Shown: positions 11,399 through 21,344 of the stretch, one piece after another
Layout of the letters: each line of letters opens with the position of its first letter
Numbering within the stretch: position 1 is the stretch's first letter
Assembly (NCBI RefSeq): GCF_963576675.1
Contig: NC_088912.1
Location: 12,485,001 to 12,549,000, forward strand
From: Euphorbia lathyris
Taxonomy: Eukaryota > Streptophyta > Magnoliopsida > Malpighiales > Euphorbiaceae
Direction of reading: 5' to 3'
Length of the DNA: 64,000 nt
Notes under the pieces: generated by a model
What the model saw: only the letters and a program-made list of their open reading frames with translations
Told to the model about the DNA's origin: nothing
Databases searched by the model: none
Position numbers and translations under genes: made by a program

Positions 11399-12901
11399 TC
11401 AATGTAAGTTGTCCGTGTTGGAACTTGACGGGTCCGAACTTCCACTATTCAGGAGCGTTATCGCCTGCCCGGATTCCCGATTTTTGCCCCGCAGATTTTG
11501 TTCGGTGTTTGCCGGGAGGGTTCCTAGCGGCCTTTCTTGTTGCTGACGATTCAGATGGGCTACTTGGCGACTAAGGTCCCTGCAAAACACCTCACTATCG
11601 AAAAGACGGGTTAATATATCCTTCAACAAAGACGTGACCGATTGGCCATGTACATTGTCAAGAGGTGGAGCGTTTCGATTACCGGGCATGGTTTGTGATT
11701 GCCCTAGCCCGTTTTCCCGATATTCTTGCTCAAAGCCGGATGGGGGCCTCAACACATTATTATTATTACCATATGACAAGTTTGGGTGTTGGTACCGAGG
11801 CCGCCAACCGCTGTTATTATTATTGTGGTGGTGATAGGATTTCGGATTAGGATTATACCTTGGATTGCCTCCTACATAACTTACACTCTCGATGTCACCG
11901 GCGAAAGGGCTACTGGCTTGGCAATTGAGTCCGTCGTGGTCTCCACCACAGTGATTGCACATCAGGACCTGTGCACTTTTGTTGAGGCTCAATTGGGCTA
12001 TTAACGCGTCAAGTTTCTTATTCATCTCCGCTATGGAACTTTTCGGAGCCTCTTTCTCCACAGCGAACATTTGATTTCACGACGGTCTGGCAAGCCAATC
12101 CTCTTGCCACTACACGCTTTTTCTCGCGAGCTCGTGAATGAGCTCGTAGGCCTCACTTGCTGACTTCCGAAATAGATCCCCACCTGCAGCGGAATCAACA
12201 GTCGCATGATTAGTGGGAGTTAAACTGTGGTAAAAGGTGCTTACCAAGTCGTGCTTTGGAATGTCATGGTGGGGGCTGTTCCGGAGCAACTTGCGGAACC
12301 TAGCTAAAGCTGCATGAAGGGCCTCGCATTCCAGTTGCCTAAAAGATGTGATATCAGTCCGTAACTTGACCGTTTTGGATGGCGGGAAATAGTAGGAAAG
12401 GAACTCCTTCTCGAGCTCCTCCCATGACGTGATGGATCCCGCCTCCAACGAGTGTAGCCACTCCAACGCATGTCCTGTTAAAGAAAAAGGAAACAACTTT
12501 AGTCTCACAGCCTCAACGGGAACACCATTTTGCCGAGAGGTGTTGGCACACATAAGGAATTTATCGAGATGTTCGTTGGGGTTCTTATGGAGTTCCCCGC
12601 CGAATTGGCCACATTGTTGTATCAGCTGGATCATGTCGGTGTTTATCTCGTACGTGTTGGCCGGTATCGTGGGGGCAACACTTCCGTTACGGTTTTGGGG
12701 ACGATGCGGAGCAAGGATCTCCATCATCGAACGTGTGTCGTTTCCCCCGCAGATGTTGTTCACATGCGGCCTTTGGTTTCCTTCGGGCTGGTTGACCTCG
12801 GCGTTGGGGTTTGCCATTTTTGCTCTCCGAATCCTACAAAGAGTACGTTCAATTTCGAGATCAATAGGAACGAGAGGACAACTTCGAGATCGGGTGTGCA
12901 T
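11399..12901 (-). pseudogene. Athila gag, two in-frame stops (copy A)
   Basis: One minus-strand frame of about 500 codons starts at 12901 (MHTRSRS), about 130 bp after the primer site. Residues 100-260 are a Retrotrans_gag domain with HLDKFLMC, LKLFPFSL, LEWLHSL, SYYFPPSKT and EAYELIHELA. A TAG at 12110-12112 and a TGA a dozen codons later interrupt it. The same frame then continues from 12070 with a coiled KSSIAEMNKKLDALIAQL, a CCHC knuckle CNHCGGDHDGLNC, an Asn/Tyr-rich stretch and RPLGTLPANTEQN, typical of Athila gag ends. It would form the retrotransposon particle if intact; no protease follows. Confidence 0.88.
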
Positions 12902-13034
12902 AAAAAGAATGAAATAAAATACAATATCAACAAGAAAGAATGATGTTAGTAAAAGTATATATAAACAGTTTATACAAAAAGAATGCTTAAACTAACAATA
13001 AATCGCTTTTGTCTAATATTGCAAGATATTATAA

Positions 13035-13053
13035 ATCCCCGGCAACGGCGCCA
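13035..13053 (-). promoter_or_regulatory. Primer binding site, tRNA-Asp type
   Basis: The minus strand reads TGGCGCCGTTGCCGGGGAT, the primer site used by Athila and many Ty3/gypsy elements. It lies six bases inside the LTR end (CACATCA at 13066-13060). This fixes the element's orientation and the LTR boundary. The copy C counterpart is 55507-55525. Confidence 0.93.
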
Positions 13054-13059
13054 AAAACT

Positions 13060-14862
13060 TGATGTGAGTTTCGTCTAGTGGTGTAAATATGAAATGTATA
13101 TTATGATTAGTGTGTTACGACTATGGATGTGATCTTTCTAAATGCTCTATCTTTACTAGACGTCACTACTTAGGGGTAAGTGTACCCCGTCGTATCAAGT
13201 AATAATCCGGTATCGAATCCACGGGATTTATAACTGCAAGTATTAAACTACTCGGTTTTATACATTATTTAAGCGCTGAATACTTTGAGGTTGATATGGG
13301 GACCAACTACAAACTACTCCTAACTACGGGTGAGGCGAATTTATATAACAAAACTCTATGAAGTGATGCGGATGCGATAAGATATAAATATGACAAATAA
13401 CGACTTCTAAGTTTATACGGTGGATGGTTTGTTCGTGCAATGATGACTACGTGTAGTGTGACCGACCCGTGAAGTACTTAGACTACGTGGTTCCTAGTAA
13501 AGCCGTGTCTAATGCTCGGGATCAGAAATTAGGGCACGTAAGTTCCGTGGCTTGTCAATTCCTACGGTTTCCGGTTTGTCACTTCCGGTAAGGCAACACC
13601 TATATGAATCCCTAAAGATAGTCCGAATGGCGTCGGAAATCGCGTTCTCCTAGACAATAATCAATTATGTATATCAAAACAAGTAACAAACATCAACACA
13701 TATATAGAAAAGAAGATTATGAATCATAAATTATAAATATGGAGAATGTAAATATGAATTACAACCAAGCCTGGTACATAGGATGAGTGCAAGCTAATTA
13801 GCAAGTGTAAAGGGAAGAATCCACCCTCGGAACTAGCTAACCGGACTCAAAGCCGTCTCTTAGGACTTGGATGGTGGAGCTTTCGAGCTTGGTGCACGAA
13901 GATGGAGCGGAACTTTGATGGAATGCCGGAATCAACGAACAAGCTCTCAAGGTGGAAGAGTTTGGCTATATAAAGCCTAAAACAAAATCTAAAACTACAA
14001 GAATCTAATCTCAAGAGTTTCTTTTCTATGCAAAAAAGAGTATCTCAAATGAGTACTAGTCACTCCTATTTATACACATCAAGCTAGGGTAGGTTTGTAA
14101 TTTCACAAAGTACAAGCATGGAGCAACATTATTTTGTGCAGAAATCCCATAATACGCCTCGCGTAGGGTGTGGAACGCTCCGCGTGTTTGCCCATTCCGT
14201 CAGGAATCTCCTGCATGTGGACCAATTCCAAATCTTGTTGTCTCAAACATGCCCTGCGTAGAGTGAGATGCACCTCCCGTGTTTGAGTTTCTGAGTTTTT
14301 ATTGCTTGAATTGGGTCTTTTACGCCGTGCGTAGCTGAAGCACGCCCCGCGTAAATGTGTCTCTGAGCTTTTTGCATTGAAGAACTTCCTTACACGCCCC
14401 GCGTGTAAGGTGGTACGTCCCGCGTATGGATAGTTGACTCATGGAGACCGTGCAGTCTGACTTTCAGGATTGAGTTAATCATTTCTGACATATGTTCCAC
14501 ACCCCGCGTATGGTGGTACACGCCTCGCGTATTGATGACTAGATCCCACGTGGTGCCTGCGGATAAGTCAATTATTTCTGATCCAATGTTTCACGCCTCG
14601 CGTGAGGAGTGATGTGCCTCGCATGTATGGGTGGATTTTCACTTCTTGCTCGTACCTGAAATACAATTCTCGGGAGCCGAGTTAGCTTGATATTTTATTT
14701 ACTAATATTAATAAAAAATACGGAAAATTAACCGAAAGTATGGAATTTATTTTTATTTCGTTATTTTATTAAAACACTCTATTTTTGTAATTAAACTTAT
14801 TTATTTCTTCTAAAATTGAACCGTAAATCACGCTGAAAGATAGGGGTAAAATACCCCTATCA
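13060..14862 (-). repeat. Athila LTR (1803 bp), copy A
   Basis: Plus-strand limits are TGATGTGAG at 13060 and CCCCTATCA at 14862, giving TG...CA ends. The minus-strand start has TGATAGGGGTATTTTACCCC, a short inverted repeat. The expected U3 part holds six direct ACGCNNNGCGT doublets. No target duplication can be tested because the other LTR is missing. Confidence 0.88.
14154..14624. repeat. Six direct ACGCNNNGCGT doublets in the LTR
   Basis: Doublet starts are 14154/14175, 14249/14270, 14322/14342, 14394/14415, 14499/14520 and 14593/14614, i.e. 21 bp within a pair (20 once). Distances between pairs are 95, 73, 72, 105 and 94 bp. Both members have pyrimidine-type middles (CCC, CTC, TCC). Most deviations are CG to CA or TG changes, as expected from methylated CpG decay. 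Relative to the minus-strand element it lies about 240-710 bp from the LTR's 5' end, where promoter elements are expected. The copy C counterpart is about 56637-57107. Confidence 0.92.
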
Positions 14863-15235
14863 GTACTCTTCACAACCCAAAGATGAGGGCATCCCTTCCC
14901 TAAGTCCAAGCCCGGAACCAAGAGCTGAGAACAACGAGAGTCAGGCCACACAACTAAGCACGCGAGGCGTGCTCACCAAGGCGTGAGGCTTAGAGGACTC
15001 TTTTACCGAACAATTGTCCAGTACCCAAGTCACGTGGGGCATATCTCCTAGTACGCGGGGCGTAAGAACAGAGTCCGGAGTGAAGAGTGCCCGGGAGATC
15101 AAGCACGCGGAGCACAACAGCGGGGACGCCACGCGTAAAGCCCACCAAGGAAAATCATCACGACCAGAAGCTACAATACGCGGAGCGTGACTCTAGGAAC
15201 GCTGCGCGTACAATCCCTTCTTGTTTATGTTAACC
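14863..15235. repeat. GC-motif region outside the Athila LTR
   Basis: Beyond the LTR edge there are four further doublets: 14960/14981, 15032/15053, 15105/15126 and 15178/15199. All are 21 bp within the pair and 72, 73, 73 bp between pairs. As they lie outside the LTR, this stretch may be the 3' internal end of a second related element that shared this LTR, now truncated at about 15235. No clear polypurine tract adjoins the LTR. The counterpart is 57346-57718. Confidence 0.7.
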
Positions 15236-15584
15236 CTCAAGTTTTTGTTTAATAACAGTTCGTTTTATTTATGGGTACGTGTAAGCAATGATCTTTACAA
15301 TTATATCATTTGTTTTATTTTTTTTTTAACTGTGCCATTATAATCCCAGCCCAGGTAGATTCTTGTGTTGTGCAAATGACTGATTTGATAGAGTATTTTT
15401 GTGCAAATTATCAACACCAATGAACCAAGCGCAGACAGTTGAAACACATTTTATTCATTTCCAATCTCAACTTAACCAGCATGAAATGCCTTCTACATAC
15501 TTCATAAAGTTGTTGTTCCCCAAAATCCAGTAGAGACGATGCAAGAGTATGAATCAAAGGGTGCCCTTTGATAAACTTCTAACT
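15236..15584. other. Flank between Athila remnant and kinase relic
   Basis: No gene is seen. Part of it may be decayed CrRLK1L downstream sequence, because the kinase relic's reading direction enters it. The counterpart is 57719-58066. Confidence 0.3.
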
Positions 15585-15840
15585 CAAATCATCAAGAGAA
15601 ACTTCCTTTTACGGCTGTACTCACATGGTTTGATCAATTTCTGGTCCGGTCTTTGAATGTCCGAAAACATCAATTTGGGCCATTAGATTTTGATCAGGCA
15701 CAATATTGGATGATTTCACGTCTGGATGAATGATTGTAACCCAAGGTAGTGAAGGCCTCTAGCAGCTGCAATGCATATCTTCAACCTTTGCTTGCAATCC
15801 AAGTTGGGATTACCTGATAAATTTGAAGACCTTACATGAT
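15585..15840 (-). pseudogene. CrRLK1L receptor-like kinase fragment
   Basis: Minus-strand translation gives NLDCKQRLKICIAAARGLHYL. After a frameshift it gives PDVKSSNIVPDQNLMAQID, VFGHSKTGPEIDQTM and VSTAVKGSFS. This is the catalytic loop to activation loop of the Catharanthus roseus RLK1-like family (HRDVKxxNILLD, DFGLSKTGPExDQTHVSTAVKGSFG). The catalytic HRD reads HPD-like, the DFG reads VFG, and there is a frameshift and a stop, so it is dead. The SKTGPEIDQT signature is what points to this family rather than to other kinases. Confidence 0.82.
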
Positions 15841-16081
15841 GCCACTATGATGATTTTATCAGTGCTTTGCCTTTTAAAGAATACAGTGATTCCAAGGTTG
15901 ATATCCTCAATATTTCCCTGAAATAACAAGGCTTTTGTACGAACCTTTCTTGCTTTATTGTTTTTACACCTGTCAATAAGGCAGTTTGGATATTGTCATT
16001 CCTTTCGGCCTATGCTATTTTCAGGTGGCAATGAAAGACATATCGACCCTCTAATTGTCATCATGCATCTCAACATTATTC

Positions 16082-16544
16082 TTTTTTTTTGATAAAGAGA
16101 GACAATATATTACGAAGCACACCGAATAAATTCATTCTGAATACAAAAAGAAATACAATCAGGGAAATCTTCAATGAGAATTTCCATTTGTGAAAGGGAA
16201 CGTGCCCACGCAGCTAAATTATGAGCAGCAGTATTTGTTTGTTGTCTTTCATGCACGAACTGAACAGATTCAAAAGAGTCAACTACCTCAAAAATATCAC
16301 CAAGAATAACACCCAACCAATTTGACAAAACCTTATCACCTTTTAACAGTTGAATAGTTGAGGCTGAATCAGTAGCTACTAAAATAGTATAATAACCACA
16401 ATCCCGAACTATTCGTAACGAATATAGATTGCTAATAACTCAGCATGTAAATCCAACAAAGTAGAACCAATTGGGCCACCACCTGACATGGAAACTAATC
16501 CATTGCTATCCCTGACAACAATACGAAAAGATCCAATAGATGTT
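16082..16544 (-). mobile_element. LINE RNase H tail remnant (minus strand)
   Basis: On the minus strand the translation runs IGSFRIVVRDSNGLV, then LDLHAELLAIY, a stop, LVATDSASTIQLL, LSNWLGVILGDI, FVHERQQTNTAAHNLA. This is the RVT_3/RNase H domain of a different LINE family from those at 2796 and 18118. The 16110-16328 stretch is open. The minus-strand 3' end passes into ten A residues (plus-strand T run at 16082-16091). It is severely 5'-truncated. Confidence 0.82.
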
Positions 16545-16665
16545 TTGCATTACAACATTTATTACATTATATTGCATTACAGCGTACCAAAAACCCGGGG
16601 GTGTCAACCTAGCTGGGATGTCCGGCGGTTTGATGAACTCGTCCCGACCCTTTAATATAATTCTA
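16545..16665 (+). mobile_element. Very short LINE 3' tail
   Basis: It carries the tail signature GGGTGTCAACCTAGCTGGGATGTC (hairpin at 16604-16616), then CGTCCCGACCCTTTAATATA. This parallels the tails near 41106 and 20358. Only the last 100 or so bases of the element are present. Copies are at 33098-33218 and 59027-59147. Confidence 0.6.
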
Positions 16666-17230
16666 TGGATGAATGATTTTGTGGTAAATGATGCAACAAG
16701 CTCTCTTTTGCAGATTCTATTGATTGATTATAAGAATTCAAAGTGTTGTTTGCTATATCATTCTTCCTGTTTATCCATGTATGAGCATTTACTTCACCGT
16801 CGACTGGTCTCCACTAAAAATTATCCCTGAACGATATTTATTATCAAATAAATTGCCTCTATCATTCTTCCTTCTTATTTCTTTATTTCTGTATTTCCTT
16901 TGCTAATCGGAAAAAATTTCGTGATGGCCGAAAAATTCATAGCGGTGGCCGAAAACTGGAACCGTGTGCCAGAAACATCAACCTTGTGGCTGGAATTTTC
17001 TGTAAAAATGGTGCATTGTAAAGATAAATGAAGAGAGAAAGTCTAAGAATTGATTAAGGAGAGAGAAATATGATCTATATTTATTGTGGGGTTATTTTAT
17101 TTTGGTTCCATTGGATGGGTTGAAACCATTGAGGACTTTCCTATATGTATAATAGATGACATATTTAGAATTAATTTTGATAATCTGATTTAGTTGTAAT
17201 TTTATAATTAGTTACCATTTTTCAGAAAAA
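16666..17230. other. Unassigned part of the composite block
   Basis: No gene is recognised; a few open frames of 60-96 codons look random. Copy B lacks about 64 bp of it. The others are 33219-33722 and 59148-59711. Confidence 0.4.
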
Positions 17231-17690
17231 ATACAAAAATAAACCTTGTGGTTTGAGCCAATTTCAAACATAAACTATATGGTTTAAAAATTCACAAACA
17301 GATACCTTGCGGTTGATTCTGTTACGCCATCTCCAACCATATAGAGTTACTACATCAACACTTCTATAATCGTCTACTCGATTTAAAACTCTAAAATGAA
17401 TATTTTTGTTGATGATGAGGTGTAGGAAAAAGTAACGGGTAAAACAGAGGTTGACGAGTGAGAAATGAGGTGTAGTGTAGTATAGTGATTGGGTAGGAAT
17501 ATTATTAAAAATTAAATTATAAAACAAATGAATATAAAAATAAAAATATCCCTTTGACTTAAAACCGTTTGTTAGTTTAGACTATCTTTGCTAACGGAAT
17601 CAACCTTAATGTACCAATTTGTCAACTTTAAAGCACGTAGTTATTTTTGAAAATTACTCAAACCACATTGTTTATTGTTATACTTTTTTC
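17231..17690. mobile_element. MITE-like element 1 in the block
   Basis: There are imperfect terminal inverted repeats of about 100 bp. The left arm has AAATAAACCTTGTGGTTTGAG. The right arm, reverse-complemented, has CAATAAACAATGTGGTTTGAG. Both continue with a TTGATTCYGTTA block about 80 bp further in. There is no coding capacity. Copies are at about 33725-34180 and 59712-60170. Confidence 0.7.
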
Positions 17691-17698
17691 CATTTTTT

Positions 17699-18117
17699 TG
17701 GGATAAAGTGCAAAAATACCCCTAACTTTTACAGCCAGGAGCAATTTTACCTCTACTGTCTAAAATAATGCAATTTTACCTCTAACGTTGTCAAATTGAG
17801 TCAATTTCAGACATTATTATAAAACACAGATATTTTGTTCCTTATTCTGGAGTAATTGCATATCAATTAGTAATGCAAAAATATTTCATATTTCCCTTGA
17901 TTTAATAATAGAATCAGAGATTAATATTTAGGTGAATGATTTTGATTTTGTTTACACAACTCTTACAAAAAGCATTATATTTTTCTTAAAAAAATTTCGC
18001 CTAATCATATGTTTATGATGTGTTCCTAATGAGTGATAAAATGACTCACATATGAAATGTAGATGACAAGAGCTGCCAACATTAAGGATAAAATTGCACT
18101 ATTTTAGACTGTTAGAT
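17699..18117. mobile_element. MITE-like element 2, inserted in or beside the LINE
   Basis: The left end reads AAAGTGCAAAAATACCCC. An inner arm GCAATTTTACCYCTAACGTTG is matched inverted by CAACATTAGGGATAAAATTG at the right end. The right outer arm is shorter than the left, so the end is truncated. It abuts the first readable RT codons of the LINE at 18118 in all three copies. Copies are at about 34190-34574 and 60177-60594. Confidence 0.65.
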
Positions 18118-20400
18118 GACCCACTATCTCTTATCTTGTTTGGTATTGCTGAGGATTTCTTTTCTATATGGATTTAAAAACTTGAATCAGAAGGGTTGCT
18201 TTCTCCCATGCATTACTCTCATGGTACTTGCTTCCCGACCCATTTACTTTATGCGGATGATATGCTGTTATTTGCTAAGGCCACAAAGCTTAATGTGCGA
18301 GCCATCAGAGCAGTATTCCGTACATATGGAAATTTCTCGGGTCAGAAGGTCAGCTGGGAGAAATCGGCGGTTTACTATCAGGTAGTCTTGGAATCAGACG
18401 GCCGACCTTGCCTATCACATACCTTGGAGTCCCGCTCTTTAAGAGTGCTCTAAAGTCTCGACATTTGATCGGTTTGGCGGATCGTTTTTTGAACACTTTT
18501 AGTCAATGGAAGGGAAAAACACTCTCCTTCGCGTGCCGAATAACTCCAATTAAGGATGCTTTAACAAGGCCCTCATACACTCATTCATGATTTACAAATG
18601 GCCTGGTGCACTTGTAAAACGTCTGAATAGAGGGGTTCATAATTTTTTATGGACTGGCAGCCGTGATTCAAGGAAACTCCTCACTATCCCATGAGAGACT
18701 TGTTGTCGAAGCCGAGTGGGCGGAGGCCTTGGGGTAAAGCATTTTAGGCTCTTTAACACTTCGTTGTTTTGGAAGTTCTGATGGGGTCTGATTAAGGACT
18801 CGAACTTAGTCATCTCCTTATTAAAAACACGATTCTTCTCAGCAGTGGGTATTCAAAGAGCGGTTATCGGAAGCTCGATGGTCTGGTCCTCATGTAAAGG
18901 CACTTATGGCACAATATGTATGCAGGTTCATTGGTGGATTAAAGCTTCATCGCGTCTGAATTTTTGGAATGACCACTGGATAAAGCCAACGGTGGCTCTG
19001 AGATTGGGTCTTCCGGTATCCCAACATCGGGTGTTGTGCAACAAAATGGAGGAATTCCTAAATGGGGATTGTTGGAAAAATCTTCAGGAACTACCCGATG
19101 ATGTTTAGTAGGATATATTATTGATTAAAAGGAGGATAGACATGGAGGATTTGTGTCTCTCGGTGTCGGATCCTTCGGGGCGATTCACTGTGAAACATTT
19201 CTACAAATCTCTCTGTCGAATGACGGCTCAGGTTCCATGGTACCGATTCATTTCGTGCGTTTTCCTTCCTCCATCCAGGGCTGCCATGAGTTGGAAAATC
19301 ATACATGGTTGTGTTGCAACTTTTGATAAACTATAGTCCTGTGGCTTCTACCTTGCATCCCGATGCTCAATTTGTAAGTGTGCTACAGAATCCCAGGATC
19401 ATCTATTCATTGCTTGCTCCTTCGCCATGGTCCTTTGGGATGAAATGGAACTAATTTTTTGCATCAGCATTAACAGAACATATATTTTGGAGTTTTTTTT
19501 CTCTCAATTAACTCAAATTCTTTTTTGGCGAATTTATCTTGGGTGTTTGGAAAATTGCGGTTTGCTATTGTCTTTGGTTAATTTGGACCTCAAGGAATGT
19601 TGTTGTGTTCAATAACGATCCCCCTTTAATCCAAAATTCTATGCTGAAGTTACATTTATACATCAGAGAATCGAGCCGGGAAATTCCCAGCGGCCCCTCA
19701 CACTCTGATAGACAAATGATATGGTCGATAGGGATCCCAGCGCGACCACCCTCGGTGCCAAACATTAAACTTGTGAGATGGATAACACCGCCCCGCGACT
19801 GATAAATGTCAACACCGACGGATCCACTATCAGCTCTCCAGGTGCGGCTGGTGCAGGGGGTATTTTTTGGAACTATAGAGGCTTTGTGATTGGCTATTTC
19901 GCGTTCCCAATTCCTGACTCTTATGCGCACTTGGCGGAATTACGGGTTGTGATTTTTGCTATTGACATTGCTTGGGAGCATGGATGGTTTAAACTTTGGG
20001 TAGAGGCGGACTCCCTTTATATTGTTAATCTATTAAACTAGCGCACCTCTAAGGTCCCATGGGTGGTGACCAGACAACGATGGTTGCACTGCCTACAACA
20101 ATACGCTTCGATGGAGGTAGTTGCCACACACATATTCAGAGAGGGTAATCGTGTTGCTGATGCTTTAGCTAATTTTGGAACTAACTCCAATTGTATTCAT
20201 TAGTGGAGCTTGGCTCCAACCTTATATTCTTTGTTTACTTTCTATGATCTTTGTAACTTAGCTCATTTACGCTTTAGATAACTCTCTCCCTCTAGTTTGT
20301 AATCATTTTTGCATTTATTTATTCTATCGGGTTTAGCGGCGTTTGGTTGTGGGGGTGCCAACCTAGTTGGGATGTCCGTACTAAATAGTTTAAAATTGTT
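18118..20400 (+). mobile_element. 5'-truncated LINE with RT, zf-RVT and RNase H (copy A)
   Basis: The translation begins in the RT palm (DPLSLILFGIAEDFF) and reaches the catalytic HLLYADDMLLFA at about 18246-18278. It then runs through ITYLGVPLFKSALKS, a thumb-like stretch, IPPSRAAMSWKIIHG/CSICKC zinc-binding sequence and the RNase H blocks NTDGS, LAELRV, VEADS and NRVADALANFG. The stop is at 20201-20203. Frameshifts and stops (for example 19108-19110 and 20038-20040) kill it. The tail has a perfect CCAAC-CTA-GTTGG hairpin at 20358-20370. The N-terminal endonuclease is missing. Confidence 0.9.
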
Positions 20401-21344
20401 GATGAGTCAGGCACATTAATCGAAGAATATCCGCTTGCACTGGGAACAGTCCCCTGAATACACTCTGACGATTAAGTTAGTAACGGATGTATAGAGAGAG
20501 GAAATCCAAGTGCTTAGTGAGAGAAGAAGTTACGTATGTGTGGTTACGGTGGGGGTATTTATAGGTTTTCGCTTTAGCTAGGGCTAGTCTGCATCCCCGA
20601 GGCCTCCATACAAACGTCCTTCTCTAGTGGCACAGGGCACTCGTCCGGGTCTGATGACCGTCTAGCATCAGGGATCGGGATCGATGGTGCATGAAGGATG
20701 GATCTTTATTTGCTTCATCAAATATTTTCTATAAAATTAAAATCACTAAAATTTTACAACTTATACATTGATTTAATTTTTTAATATTAAATTTCAAAAA
20801 TAAATATTAATAAAAAATAAAAATAAATTATTAATAAATACCAAATGAATATTAAATAGAATATTCAAATCATTCATATATTTAACTAGTTTAAATTAAA
20901 ATTAACGGACAGTAGTAAACCATCAGCAACAAAGATCATTGACAACAGTTGTTAGGAAATAACTGATTCTAATGATATCTTATTGATAATGGTCATCACA
21001 AACAACTATGTTGAAACTCATCCAGACTTTTGAAAGACCCAATTATACAAAGGAGAAATAATAAATTGAATTTTAAAAATAAATACTTGAAAATAATTTG
21101 TTGATAAATATTAAATAAAAATAGTCAAATACACAACCAATACCAAATCTCATCCTATTTAATTTCAAGGATGAATTTAGACCATTGATTTATTTTGATC
21201 TTGTGGTCCACATTAACCCTATCATTAACTGCTACTATATATTCATTGTATACCAAAACCTAACCCTAACACAAATTAGCCGCCTCTCTTCTCTTTCTTC
21301 CATCTCTTCCACATAGAACCCTAAACTAAAAAGAAAAACATAAT
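20401..21344. other. Unassigned block part between LINE tail and hairpin repeat
   Basis: Positions 20401-20700 are more GC-rich (phrases such as GGGTCTGATGACCGTC) and may be an LTR piece of an unidentified element. Positions 20700-21230 are AT-rich without signal. Positions 21240-21344 look like a plant 5' leader (CCTAACCCTAACACAAATTAG, then CT-rich). Copy B is 36858-37800. Copy C keeps only the first 300 bp or so. Confidence 0.35.

Larger units (their letters stand above)
10060..14862 (-). mobile_element. Pol-less Athila-type Ty3/gypsy element, copy A
   Basis: On the minus strand the order is 5' LTR (14862-13060), tRNA-Asp-type primer site, a long gag frame, an A-rich spacer, a GC-motif region, and the start of an env-region ORF. 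Protease, reverse transcriptase, RNase H and integrase are all absent between gag and the last ORF. The 3' end is lost near 10060 and no 3' LTR is seen. The layout resembles gag-only non-autonomous elements (the TR-GAG class). It would depend on proteins from full Athila relatives; an Athila integrase end is still present at 23633. Confidence 0.85.

Noticed and set aside
14154..14624. CRISPR-like spaced repeat
   Set aside because: The repeats are 11-bp gapped palindromes in pairs within a plant LTR, spacers vary in length (41-74 bp), and there are no cas genes. This is eukaryotic DNA.
14941..15132. Open frame with repeated TPRVLG / TPRVLS words
   Set aside because: The words are translations of the ACGCNNNGCGT motif. 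There is no protein similarity and no codon signal.
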